The notes under the pieces: model-generated
Database searches by the model: none
The model's input: the letters and a program-made list of their open reading frames with translations, nothing else
Told to the model about the DNA's origin: nothing
Translations under genes and position numbers: made by a program
From: Pseudoxanthomonas suwonensis J47
GTDB lineage: Bacteria > Pseudomonadota > Gammaproteobacteria > Xanthomonadales > Xanthomonadaceae
Reading direction: 5' to 3'
DNA: 44,953 nt
Assembly: GCF_000513955.1 (NCBI RefSeq)
Contig: NZ_KI911331.1
Coordinates: forward strand, 1-44,953
Shown: positions 24,370 through 32,830 of the stretch, piece after piece
Layout: each line of letters starts with the position of its first letter
Position numbering within the stretch: position 1 is the first letter of the stretch

Positions 24370-25437
24370 TCAGCCGCGCTTCGGCGGCGGGGCGGCGGAG
24401 CCGCGCACGACCAGCTTGTGCGGCACGACCTGGTCGACCAGCACGCGGGTGGTGCGGTCCTTGCGCCGGATCGTGCGCAGCAGGATGTCGATCGCGGCGT
24501 TGGCCATCGAGGCCATCGGCTGGTGGATGGTGGTCAGTTCCGGCCAGACCATGGTCGCGGCCGAGGTATCGTCGAAGCCGACCACCGCCAGGTCGCGCGG
24601 CACGTCCAGGCCGCGCCGGTGCGCCACCGACACGGCCGCGGCGGCCATGTCGTCGTTCGAGGCGATGATCGCGGTGGGCGGGCGCTTCCCGGACAGGATC
24701 TTCTCGGCGGCCTTGAGGCCGGAGCGGTAGGTGTAGTCGCCCTGCTGGACCACGCTCGCGTCCACCGGCAGGCCGGCCTCGTGCATCGCCATCTGGAACC
24801 CCTCGTAGCGGTTCGAGCTGGCGCTGAGGTCGGGGCGGCCCTTGATGAAGCCGATCCGGGTGTGGCCTTGGGCGATCAGGTATTCGGCGAGTTCCTTGCC
24901 GGCGCGCAGGTCGTCGATGCGCACGCAGGAGATCTCCTCGCTGGAGCGGCCGGCGGCGATCGCCACCACCGGCACCTCGGCGCGCACGAACTCGCTGACC
25001 GCGGCGTGCGATTCGCACAGCGGCGGCGGCAGGATCACGCCGTCGACCTTGCCGGCCATGGCCCGCGCGGCCTTGCGCTCGGCGTCGGTGTCGAGGTTGT
25101 CCCAGTAGTCGATGACCAGCTGGATCGAGGTGCGCGACGCCACCCGCAGCAGGCCCACCAGCATCTCGCGCAGGTAGGCGCCGCTGGGGTTGGTGTAGAT
25201 CAGCGCGATGCGGGTGTGCTGCGCCGCGGCCAGGGAACTGGCGGCGAGGTTGGGCGTGTAGTCCAGCTCGCGCACCGCCTGCATGACCCGCTCGCGGGTG
25301 CTGTCGCGGACCTTGCCGTGGTTGTTCATGACCCGCGAAACGGTCATCGGCGACACGCCGGCGAGCGCGGCGACCTCGTTGATGGTGACGCCGCGGCTCT
25401 TGCGGCGCACGGACTTCCTCGGCTTCTCCAACGTCAT
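24370..25437 (-). CDS. xylR: LacI-family transcriptional regulator XylR
   Basis: The product is 355 aa. The helix-turn-helix and hinge (about 17-72) read VTINEVAALAGVSPMTVSRV then RVMQAVRELDYTPNLAASSL. They are followed by a periplasmic-binding-protein-like effector domain with ILSGKRPPTAIIASNDDMAA and VVGFDDTSAATM. Two xyl-boxes in the window (21313-21326 and 25538-25551) are likely targets. By analogy with Xanthomonas it would repress in the absence of xylose or xylo-oligosaccharide. The ATG at 25437 is chosen because upstream in-frame codons give an atypical GC-rich leader. It is divergent from the GH67 operon. Confidence 0.9.
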   Translation of the reverse strand: MTLEKPRKSVRRKSRGVTINEVAALAGVSPMTVSRVMNNHGKVRDSTRERVMQAVRELDYTPNLAASSLAAAQHTRIALIYTNPSGAYLREMLVGLLRVASRTSIQLVIDYWDNLDTDAERKAARAMAGKVDGVILPPPLCESHAAVSEFVRAEVPVVAIAAGRSSEEISCVRIDDLRAGKELAEYLIAQGHTRIGFIKGRPDLSASSNRYEGFQMAMHEAGLPVDASVVQQGDYTYRSGLKAAEKILSGKRPPTAIIASNDDMAAAAVSVAHRRGLDVPRDLAVVGFDDTSAATMVWPELTTIHQPMASMANAAIDILLRTIRRKDRTTRVLVDQVVPHKLVVRGSAAPPPKRG

Positions 25438-25536
25438 TCCCTTGGGCTGATCGATCAGGGCAGGGCCGGCAAGGCCTGAGCCCCGCGGGCTGGCCGGTGC
25501 GGACCGGCGCGGCTCCCCCTTGCACCGGAGCAAAAG

Positions 25537-27753
25537 ATGGTATCGCTAACAACCCGGACAGGCGAACAGGGCGGGACCGGCGCATGGCGCCGGGCCGCGC
25601 GCATGGCGCGCACCGCTGTGGCCTGGCTGGGCCTGCTGCTGGCCGCCGGTCCAGCGCTGTCAGAGGACGGTTACGAGCTCTGGCTGCGCTACGTGCCGGT
25701 GGCGGCGGACCATGCGGCCGGATACCAGGCGCGGGCGACCGAGCTGGTGGTGCCCGCGGCCACGCCCACCGCGCAGGCCACGCGCGACGAACTGCAGCGC
25801 GGCCTCGGCGGCCTGCTCGGCAAGCCGCCGCCGCTGGCCGCGCGCGCCGGCCGCGAAGGCGCCATCCTCGTCGGTACCCCGGCTTCGCTGCCGCAGCTGG
25901 CGGCGCTGGGCCTGGACCTGTCCGGGCTGGGCGAGGAAGGCTACCTGCTGCGCAGCGTGCGCATCGACGGGCGCCCGGCCACGGTGGTCGCCGCCAACAC
26001 CGACACCGGCGCGCTGTACGGCGCCTTCCACCTGCTGCGCCTGGTGCAGACCGCGCAGCCGCTGGATGGCCTGGACATCCGCGAGGCGCCGCGGCTGAAG
26101 CTGCGCCTGCTCAACCACTGGGACAACCTCGACCGCTACGTCGAACGCGGCTACGCCGGCGAGTCGATCTGGGACTGGCACAAGCTGCCCGGCTGGAAGG
26201 ACCCGCGCTACACCGACTACGCCCGCGCCAACGCCTCGATCGGCATCAACGGCACGGTGCTCAACAACGTCAACACCAGCGCGCAGGCGCTGACGCCGCC
26301 GTACCTGCGCAAGGCGGCGGCGCTGGCCGAGGTGTTCCGCCCGTACGGGATCAAGGTCTACCTGAGCGCGCGCTTCAGCGCGCCGATCGAGATCGGCGGC
26401 CTGGAGACCGCCGATCCGCTGGACCCGGCGGTGCGCCAGTGGTGGAAGGACAAGGCCGCGGAGATCTACCGCATCATCCCCGGCTTCGGCGGCTTCCTGG
26501 TCAAGGCCAACTCGGAAGGGCAGCCGGGTCCGCAGGACTACGGCCGCTCCCACGCCGACGGCGCCAACATGCTGGCCGAGGCGCTGGCGCCGCACGGCGG
26601 GATCGTGATGTGGCGCGCCTTCGTCTACTCGCACGAGGAGCCGGACGACCGCCACAAGCAGGCGTACAACGAGTTCGTGCCGCACGACGACAGCTTCGCG
26701 CCGAACGTGCTGGTCCAGGTCAAGAACGGCGCGATCGACTTCCAGCCGCGCGAACCCTTCCATCCGCTGTTCGGCGCGATGCCGAAGACGCCGCTGATGA
26801 TGGAGTTCCAGATCACCAAGGAGTACCTGGGCTTCGCCACGCACCTGGCGTACCTGGCGCCGCTGTACGAGGAGACGCTGCGCGCGGACACGTACGCACA
26901 GGGCCCGGGCTCGACGGTGGCCAGGGTGATCGACGGTTCGCTCGACGGGCATGTCCTGACCGGCATGGCCGGCGTGGCCAACATCGGCAGCGACCGCAAC
27001 TGGAGCGGCTCGCACTTCGACCAGGCCAACTGGTTCGCCTTCGGCCGGCTGGCCTGGAACCCGTACCTGGAATCGGCGGCGATCGCCGGAGACTGGGTGC
27101 GGATGACCTTCTCCAACGATCCGGCGGTGGTCGAACCGGTGGTGGCGATGATGATGGGCTCGCGCGAGGCGGTGGTGGATTACATGACCCCGCTGGGCCT
27201 GCACCACCTGATGGGCCGCGGCCACCACTACGGGCCGGGCCCGTGGGTCAGCGGCGGCCCGCGCGCGGACTGGACCTCGGTGTACTACCACCGCGCCGAC
27301 GCGCAGGGCATCGGTTTCGACCGCAGCGCCAGCGGCAGCAACGCCGTGGCCCAGTACGCGCCGCCGGTGGCCGGGCGCTTCGGCAACGTGGACACGGTGC
27401 CGGAGGAATTCCTGCTGTGGTTCCACCACGTGCCCTGGGACCACCGCATGGCCTCGGGCCGCACGCTGTGGGACGAGCTGGTGCTGCGTTACGGGCGCGG
27501 CGTCGACTACGTGCGCGGCATGCGCCGCACCTGGCACGGCCTGTCCGGGAAGATCGACGCCGAACGCCATGCGCAGGTCGCCGCGTTCCTCGCGATCCAG
27601 GAAGACGAGGCGCAGTGGTGGCGCGACGCCTCCATCGCCTACTTCCAGACCTTTTCGAAGCGACCGCTGCCGGCCGGCGCCGAACCGCCGCCGCATCCGC
27701 TGTCGTACTACCAGTCGCTGGAGTTTCCTTACGCACCGGGGGATGGAAAGTGA
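25537..27753 (+). CDS. aguA: GH67 alpha-glucuronidase
   Basis: The product is 738 aa. GH67 removes (4-O-methyl)glucuronic acid from the non-reducing end of aldouronic xylo-oligosaccharides. The catalytic region shows [16 protein letters not shown] (Glu327), [19 protein letters not shown] (Asp401) and [12 protein letters not shown] (Glu429). The 28-residue gap between the last two equals that of the characterised base pair Asp365/Glu393 in the Cellvibrio enzyme. A signal-like stretch, [19 protein letters not shown], implies periplasmic location. ATG 25537 has GGAG seven bases upstream but coincides with the xyl-box; ATG 25603 gives a cleaner signal peptide without a ribosome site. The stop overlaps the next gene (GTGA). 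Confidence 0.93.
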   Translation: MVSLTTRTGEQGGTGAWRRAARMARTAVAWLGLLLAAGPALSEDGYELWLRYVPVAADHAAGYQARATELVVPAATPTAQATRDELQRGLGGLLGKPPPLAARAGREGAILVGTPASLPQLAALGLDLSGLGEEGYLLRSVRIDGRPATVVAANTDTGALYGAFHLLRLVQTAQPLDGLDIREAPRLKLRLLNHWDNLDRYVERGYAGESIWDWHKLPGWKDPRYTDYARANASIGINGTVLNNVNTSAQALTPPYLRKAAALAEVFRPYGIKVYLSARFSAPIEIGGLETADPLDPAVRQWWKDKAAEIYRIIPGFGGFLVKANSEGQPGPQDYGRSHADGANMLAEALAPHGGIVMWRAFVYSHEEPDDRHKQAYNEFVPHDDSFAPNVLVQVKNGAIDFQPREPFHPLFGAMPKTPLMMEFQITKEYLGFATHLAYLAPLYEETLRADTYAQGPGSTVARVIDGSLDGHVLTGMAGVANIGSDRNWSGSHFDQANWFAFGRLAWNPYLESAAIAGDWVRMTFSNDPAVVEPVVAMMMGSREAVVDYMTPLGLHHLMGRGHHYGPGPWVSGGPRADWTSVYYHRADAQGIGFDRSASGSNAVAQYAPPVAGRFGNVDTVPEEFLLWFHHVPWDHRMASGRTLWDELVLRYGRGVDYVRGMRRTWHGLSGKIDAERHAQVAAFLAIQEDEAQWWRDASIAYFQTFSKRPLPAGAEPPPHPLSYYQSLEFPYAPGDGK
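25538..25551 (+). promoter_or_regulatory. xyl-box of the GH67-GntP operon
   Basis: TGGTATCGCTAACA differs from the xylB box at one position (T for G at position 6). It lies between divergent xylR and the GH67 gene, so it could serve both. It overlaps the first in-frame ATG of the GH67 gene at 25537. Confidence 0.75.
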
Positions 27754-29765
27754 TCCACGCACGACGTCCGCGCGCGCGCCGCGCCGCCCAGCTGCTGGCC
27801 GCCGCCAGCCTGTTGCCGCTGCCCGCCGCGCTTGCGGCCGACGCGCCGCTGCTGCATCCGCTGTTCCAGGACCACGCGGTGCTGCAGCGCGGCCAGCCGG
27901 TGCGGGTCTGGGGCCAGGCCGAGCCCGGGGCCGAAGTGAAGGTCGAACTCGCCGGCAAGCGCGCGAGGGCGCGCGCCGGCACCGACGGCGCCTGGGAAGC
28001 GCGGCTGCCGGCGCTGAAGGCCGGCGGTCCCTACACGCTGGCGGTCTCCGCCGGCGCGGCGAAACAGGCGGTGGCCGACGTGATGGTCGGCGACGTGTGG
28101 CTGTGCTCGGGCCAGTCGAACATGGAACTGCAGGTCTGGCGCTCGCTGGACGCGCGCGCCGAGATCGCCGGCGCCGGCAACGACCGCATCCGCCTGCTCA
28201 CCGTGCCGCAGGTCGAAGGCATCGCGCCGCAGTCCTCGTTCGGCAACGAGGTGAAGTGGCAGCCGGTGACATCGGAGTCGGTCCGCGATTTCTCCGCCGC
28301 GTGCTACTTCCTCGCGCGCGAGCTGCAGCAGGCCGTCGACGTGCCGATGGGCCTGCTCAGCGCCTCGTGGGGCGGTTCGCGCATCGAGGCCTGGATCAGC
28401 GCCGTCGCGCTGCGCGCGCTGGGCAGCTATGACGCCGAGCTGGACGTGCTGGACCGCTACGCGGTCGATCCGGTCGGCGGCATCGGCGACTGGGGCACGT
28501 TGTGGCAGAAGTGGTGGTCCAGCCAGCCGGGCGTCGCCGCCGACGACCAGCCGTGGTCGCCGGACGCGCCGTCCACCGGCTGGCGCGCCGCGCCGGCGCA
28601 GCTGGGCGCGTGGGAACAGTGGGGCGTGCCGGAGCTGGCCGACTTCAACGGCATGGTCTGGTACCGCACCAGCGTCGAGCTCAGCGCGGCGCAGGCCGCG
28701 CAGGAAGCGGTGCTGAAGCTCGGTCCGGCCGACGAGGTCGACATGACCTGGGTGAACGGCCACGCCGTGGGCTCGACCTATGGCGCCGGCGGCGGCCGCG
28801 AATACGTGCTGCCGCCGGGCGTGCTGCGCGCCGGACGCAACACCGTGGTGGTCAACGTGCTCGATACCTGGCGCGATGGTGGCCTCGCCGGTCCGGCCTC
28901 GGCGCATGCGCTGCAGCTGGCCGACGGCAGCGAGGTGCCGCTGGATGGCGGCTGGAAGTACCGCATCGCGCCCGCCGGGATGGGCACGCCGCCGCGCGCG
29001 CCATGGCAGAGCGCGGCGGGCCTGTCCACCCTTTACGCCGGCATGATCGCACCACTGGGCCACTTCGGACTGCGCGGCGCGCTCTGGTACCAGGGCGAAT
29101 CCAACACCGGCGAACCGGAGCGCTACGCCGACCTGCTGCGTGCATTGCGCAGCGACTGGCGCGAACGCTTCGGCGCGGACCTGCCGCTGCTGGTGGTGCA
29201 GCTGGCCGGCTTCGGCGCGCCGCCGCTGCAGCCCGGCGAAAGCGGCTGGGCGTCGCTGCGCGAGGCGCAGCGCCAGGTCGCCGCGGAAGATCCGCGCACC
29301 GGCCTGGTGGTGGCGGTAGACATCGGCGACCGCTACGACATCCATCCGGCCAACAAGCAGGAACTCGGCCGTCGCCTGGCCCGCGCCGCGCGCCACGTGG
29401 TCTACGGCGAGGCGCTTGCGCCGTCCGGCCCGGTGCCGGTGTCGGCCAGCCGTAATGGAGATGCGATCGTCGTGGTCTTCGGCGATGTCGAAGGACGCCT
29501 GGTCGGCTACGGCGCCGACAACCCGGTGGGCTTCGAGGTCTGCGGCGACGAGGCCGGCAGCTGCCGCTATGCCAGCGCGCAGGTCTGGAACCAGCGCGTG
29601 ACCCTGCGTGCCCCCGGCGCGCACGCCGCCACGCGGGTGCGCTACTGCTGGGCCGACAACCCGGTGTGCACCCTTTACGACTACACCGGCAAGGGCACCG
29701 GCCAGCCGGCCGGACCGTTCGAGCTCCGCGTCTCCCCCATGCCCTACGACGACCACGCCCGATGA
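27750..29765 (+). CDS. SGNH-type acetylesterase (sialate O-acetylesterase-like / CE20-like)
   Basis: The product is 671 aa from a GTG coupled to the aguA stop, with a GGGGGATGG ribosome site. A signal peptide ([20 protein letters not shown]) leads. The catalytic serine block is [14 protein letters not shown] (Ser123), oxyanion Gly/Asn residues occur in [10 protein letters not shown], and the C-terminal Asp-His pair is in [11 protein letters not shown] beta-rich domain (about 300-400, from [11 protein letters not shown]) interrupts the hydrolase fold. Family annotation as sialate esterase is probably misleading here. In a xylan operon, removal of acetyl groups from xylan or xyloglucan oligosaccharides is more likely. 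It overlaps manD (ATGA). Confidence 0.85.
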   Translation: MIHARRPRARRAAQLLAAASLLPLPAALAADAPLLHPLFQDHAVLQRGQPVRVWGQAEPGAEVKVELAGKRARARAGTDGAWEARLPALKAGGPYTLAVSAGAAKQAVADVMVGDVWLCSGQSNMELQVWRSLDARAEIAGAGNDRIRLLTVPQVEGIAPQSSFGNEVKWQPVTSESVRDFSAACYFLARELQQAVDVPMGLLSASWGGSRIEAWISAVALRALGSYDAELDVLDRYAVDPVGGIGDWGTLWQKWWSSQPGVAADDQPWSPDAPSTGWRAAPAQLGAWEQWGVPELADFNGMVWYRTSVELSAAQAAQEAVLKLGPADEVDMTWVNGHAVGSTYGAGGGREYVLPPGVLRAGRNTVVVNVLDTWRDGGLAGPASAHALQLADGSEVPLDGGWKYRIAPAGMGTPPRAPWQSAAGLSTLYAGMIAPLGHFGLRGALWYQGESNTGEPERYADLLRALRSDWRERFGADLPLLVVQLAGFGAPPLQPGESGWASLREAQRQVAAEDPRTGLVVAVDIGDRYDIHPANKQELGRRLARAARHVVYGEALAPSGPVPVSASRNGDAIVVVFGDVEGRLVGYGADNPVGFEVCGDEAGSCRYASAQVWNQRVTLRAPGAHAATRVRYCWADNPVCTLYDYTGKGTGQPAGPFELRVSPMPYDDHAR

Positions 29766-31012
29766 GCACCGCCACCGAAACCACCACGCACGGCTCCAGG
29801 AACGATCGCGAGATCGTCGACGCGAAGGTCATCGTCACCTGCCCGGGGCGCAACTTCGTCACCCTGAAGATCACCACCCGCTCGGGCATCTACGGCCTTG
29901 GCGACGCCACCCTCAACGGGCGCGAGCTGGCCGTGGCCTCGTACCTGCAGGACCACGTGGTGCCGAACCTGATCGGCCGCGACGCCGGCCGCATCGAGGA
30001 CCTCTGGCAGTTCCTGTACCGCGGCGCGTACTGGCGGCGCGGCCCGGTGACCATGAGCGCGATCTCCGCGGTCGACGTGGCGCTGTGGGACATCCTCGGC
30101 AAGATGGCCGGCCTGCCGGTCTACCAGCTGCTCGGCGGACGCTCGCGCGAGGGCGCGCTTGTGTACGGCCATGCCAACGGCCGCGACATCGCCGAGGCCT
30201 CGGACGCGGTCGGCCGCTTCATCGAGCAGGGCTTCCTCGCCGTGCGCGCGCAGTGCGGCGTGCCCGGCATCAAGAAGGCCTACGGCGTCTCCAACGCCAA
30301 GGGCTACGAGCCGGCCGAGAGCGAACTGCCGCTGGAGACCGTGTGGAACACGCCGCGCTACCTGGACGTGGTGCCGAAGCTGTTCGAGCAGTTGCGCAAG
30401 GACCACGGTCCGGACGTCGAACTTCTGCACGACGTGCACCATCGCCTGGCCCCGATCGAGGCCGCGCGCCTGGCCAGGTCGCTGGAGCCCTACCGGCTGT
30501 TCTGGCTGGAGGACGCGACCCCGGCCGAGAACCAGAAGTCGTTCGAACTGATCCGCCAGCATTCGGTCACCGCGCTGGCGGTGGGCGAGGTATTCAACTC
30601 GATCTGGGACTGCAAGCACCTGATCGAGAACCAGCTGGTCGACTACATCCGCACCACCATCGTGCACGGCGGCGGCATCACCCACGTGCGCCGCCTCGCC
30701 GACTTCGCCGCCCTGCACCAGGTGCGCACCGGCTTCCACGGGGCCACCGACCTGTCGCCGGTGACGATGGGCGCGGCACTGCACTTCGACACCTGGGTGC
30801 CGAACTTCGGCATCCAGGAATACATGTTCCATACCGACGAGACCGACGCGGTGTTCCCGCACGACTACGTGCTGCGCGGCGGCCGCCTGCACGTGGGCGA
30901 CACCCCCGGCATCGGCGTGGACATCGACGAGAAACTGGCCGCGAAGTACCCGTATTCGCCGAAGCAGCTGCCGATCGCGCGGCTGGAAGACGGCTCGATG
31001 TGGGACTGGTGA
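29762..31012 (+). CDS. manD: D-mannonate dehydratase ManD (enolase superfamily)
   Basis: The product is 416 aa. ManD dehydrates D-mannonate to 2-keto-3-deoxygluconate, continuing glucuronate breakdown after UxaC and UxuB. The three metal ligands are visible as LLHDVHHRL (Asp224, His226), [11 protein letters not shown] (Glu250) and [11 protein letters not shown] (Glu276). Their 26-residue spacing equals that of the characterised Man[10 protein letters not shown] supplies the catalytic His. Older annotation calls such proteins RspA (starvation sensing), and some members are nearly inactive, but the intact ligands and the operon favour real dehydratase activity. ManD replaces the unrelated UxuA. 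It is coupled by ATGA to the esterase gene. Confidence 0.93.
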   Translation: MSTATETTTHGSRNDREIVDAKVIVTCPGRNFVTLKITTRSGIYGLGDATLNGRELAVASYLQDHVVPNLIGRDAGRIEDLWQFLYRGAYWRRGPVTMSAISAVDVALWDILGKMAGLPVYQLLGGRSREGALVYGHANGRDIAEASDAVGRFIEQGFLAVRAQCGVPGIKKAYGVSNAKGYEPAESELPLETVWNTPRYLDVVPKLFEQLRKDHGPDVELLHDVHHRLAPIEAARLARSLEPYRLFWLEDATPAENQKSFELIRQHSVTALAVGEVFNSIWDCKHLIENQLVDYIRTTIVHGGGITHVRRLADFAALHQVRTGFHGATDLSPVTMGAALHFDTWVPNFGIQEYMFHTDETDAVFPHDYVLRGGRLHVGDTPGIGVDIDEKLAAKYPYSPKQLPIARLEDGSMWDW

Positions 31013-31038
31013 GCCTGGCCATGACGAGGAGGGGATCG

Positions 31039-32784
31039 ATGGAAACCGGCTTCAAGCGCGCCCGCACGGGCACCACCGCACGCATCCTGGGCCTGGCCGT
31101 GGCCGCGCTGCTGCTGGCGGCATGCAACCGCGAACCGGCGACGCAGGCCGCGGCGGCCGCGGGCACGGAGGTGGCGCCCGTGTACTTCGACTGGTTCGAG
31201 TACACCGGACGCGACGCCGCCTTCGAGGCGCCGCTGCCGGAAGGGCACTTCCGCAACCCGGTGCTGGCCGGCTTCCACTCCGATCCCAGCGTCACCGCCG
31301 CCAACGGCAGGTTCTACCTGGTCGCCTCGACCTTCGCCTTCTTCCCCGGCATCCCGGTGTTCGAGAGCGAGGACCTGGTGCACTGGAAGCAGGTGGGCAA
31401 CGCGATCCATCGCCCCGGCCAGCTCGACTTCGACGGCCTGGGCCTGTCGCGTGGCGTGTTCGCGCCGGCGATCGAGTACCACGACGGCACCTTCTACGTG
31501 GTCAACACCTCGGTCGACGCTGGTGGCAACTTCTTCGTCACCGCCAAGGACCCGGCCGGCCCGTGGTCGGATCCGGTATGGCTGCCGACCATCGGCGGCA
31601 TCGATCCCTCGCTGTTCTTCGACGACGACGGCAAGGTCTACATCCTCAACAACGACGAGCCGGAAGTGCCGGTGCGCTACGACGGCCACCGCGCGATCTG
31701 GCTGCAGGAGATCGACATCGCCAGCGGCAAGCCGTTCGGTCCGCGCAAGGTGCTGATCGATGGCGGGGTGAAGCCGGAAGAGAACCCGATCTGGATCGAA
31801 GGCCCGCACATCTACAAGGTGGACGGCTGGTACTACCTCAGCGACGCCGAGGGCGGCACCGGCCCGCAGCATTCGCAGGTGGTCCTGCGCAGCCGCGACG
31901 TGTGGGGTCCGTACGAGCCCTATGCCGGCAACCCGATCCTGACCCAGCGCGACCTCGACCCCGGGCGTCCGCTGCCGGTGACCAACGCCGGCCACGCCGA
32001 CCTGGTGCAGGGTCCGGACGGCAGCTGGTGGGCGACCTTCCTGGCCAGCCGCAACTACGGCGTGGACCACTACAACACCGGGCGCGAAGCCTTCCTGCTG
32101 CCGGTGACCTGGAAGGACGGCTGGCCGGTGATCCTGCCGCACGGCGAGAAGATCCCGTACGTGCTGCCGGGCCCGTCCTTCATGAAGAAGCCGGCCGACC
32201 AGGCGCCGATGACAGGCAACTTCACCTGGCGCGACGAGTTCGACACGGTCGAGCTCGGCAAGGGCTGGATGACCCCGCGCGTGCCGAAGACGCAGTGGTA
32301 CGACGGCAGCGCCCGTCCGGGCTGGCTGGCGATCACGCCGTTGCCGGAGCGGCTGGACGCGAAGACCAACATGGCCTTCTACGCGCGTCGCCAGCAGCAC
32401 CAGGTGTTCGAGGCCAGCACCGCGATGGAGCTGCCGGCGCCGGGCGTGGCCGCCGGCCTGGCCGCGTTCCAGGGCGACGACTACTGGTACTTCCTCGGCG
32501 TGCGTCGCGACGGCGGCGAGGGCGGCGAGGTGTTCCTGGAGAAGAAGGCCGGCGAGGGCGACGTCGAGACGGTCGCGCGGCAGCCGATCGCCGCGGCGGA
32601 ACAGCTGGTCCTGCACGTCGAGGGCAACGAGGGCGCCTACGCCTTCGGCTTCGACGCCGGCGACGGCAAGGGCGTGCAGTGGCTGGTGCGCGACGTCGAC
32701 GGAACCATCCTCAGCACCGATGTGGCCGGCGGCTTCGTCGGCACGACCCTCGGTCCGCACGCACGCCTGGAAGGCGCGCGCTGA
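31039..32784 (+). CDS. GH43 beta-xylosidase/arabinofuranosidase, lipoprotein
   Basis: The product is 581 aa. GH43 inverting glycosidases cleave xylose or arabinose from xylo-oligosaccharides. Catalytic residues appear in order: GFHSDPSVTA (base Asp82), IGGIDPSLFFD (Asp189) and PIWIEGPHIYK (acid Glu254). The C-terminal domain (about 390-580, from FTWRDEFDTVELGKGW) is a concanavalin-like module of the GH43 C2 type. A lipobox, LLLAACNRE, with Cys29 predicts a membrane-anchored lipoprotein. The ATG at 31039 is chosen for its AGGAGGGG ribosome site 4 bases upstream, rather than ATG 31021. Xylosidase versus arabinofuranosidase cannot be settled by eye. Confidence 0.92.
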   Translation: METGFKRARTGTTARILGLAVAALLLAACNREPATQAAAAAGTEVAPVYFDWFEYTGRDAAFEAPLPEGHFRNPVLAGFHSDPSVTAANGRFYLVASTFAFFPGIPVFESEDLVHWKQVGNAIHRPGQLDFDGLGLSRGVFAPAIEYHDGTFYVVNTSVDAGGNFFVTAKDPAGPWSDPVWLPTIGGIDPSLFFDDDGKVYILNNDEPEVPVRYDGHRAIWLQEIDIASGKPFGPRKVLIDGGVKPEENPIWIEGPHIYKVDGWYYLSDAEGGTGPQHSQVVLRSRDVWGPYEPYAGNPILTQRDLDPGRPLPVTNAGHADLVQGPDGSWWATFLASRNYGVDHYNTGREAFLLPVTWKDGWPVILPHGEKIPYVLPGPSFMKKPADQAPMTGNFTWRDEFDTVELGKGWMTPRVPKTQWYDGSARPGWLAITPLPERLDAKTNMAFYARRQQHQVFEASTAMELPAPGVAAGLAAFQGDDYWYFLGVRRDGGEGGEVFLEKKAGEGDVETVARQPIAAAEQLVLHVEGNEGAYAFGFDAGDGKGVQWLVRDVDGTILSTDVAGGFVGTTLGPHARLEGAR

Positions 32785-32830
32785 CCTCGACGAACGACAG
32801 CCCCGACCTGCACGCCAGAAGGAGCAAGCG

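Noticed and set aside
25497-29765. A continuous plus-strand frame through aguA and the esterase gene, suggesting one giant protein
   Set aside because: The first half is aguA read in the wrong frame. The GH67 protein is clear in the other frame and ends in a GTGA overlap with the esterase start at 27750, which has its own ribosome site and signal peptide.
27750-29765. Taking the esterase as a true sialate O-acetylesterase
   Set aside because: The SGNH fold fits, but no sialic acid transport or catabolic genes are present and the operon is for xylan, so the family name is not used as the function.
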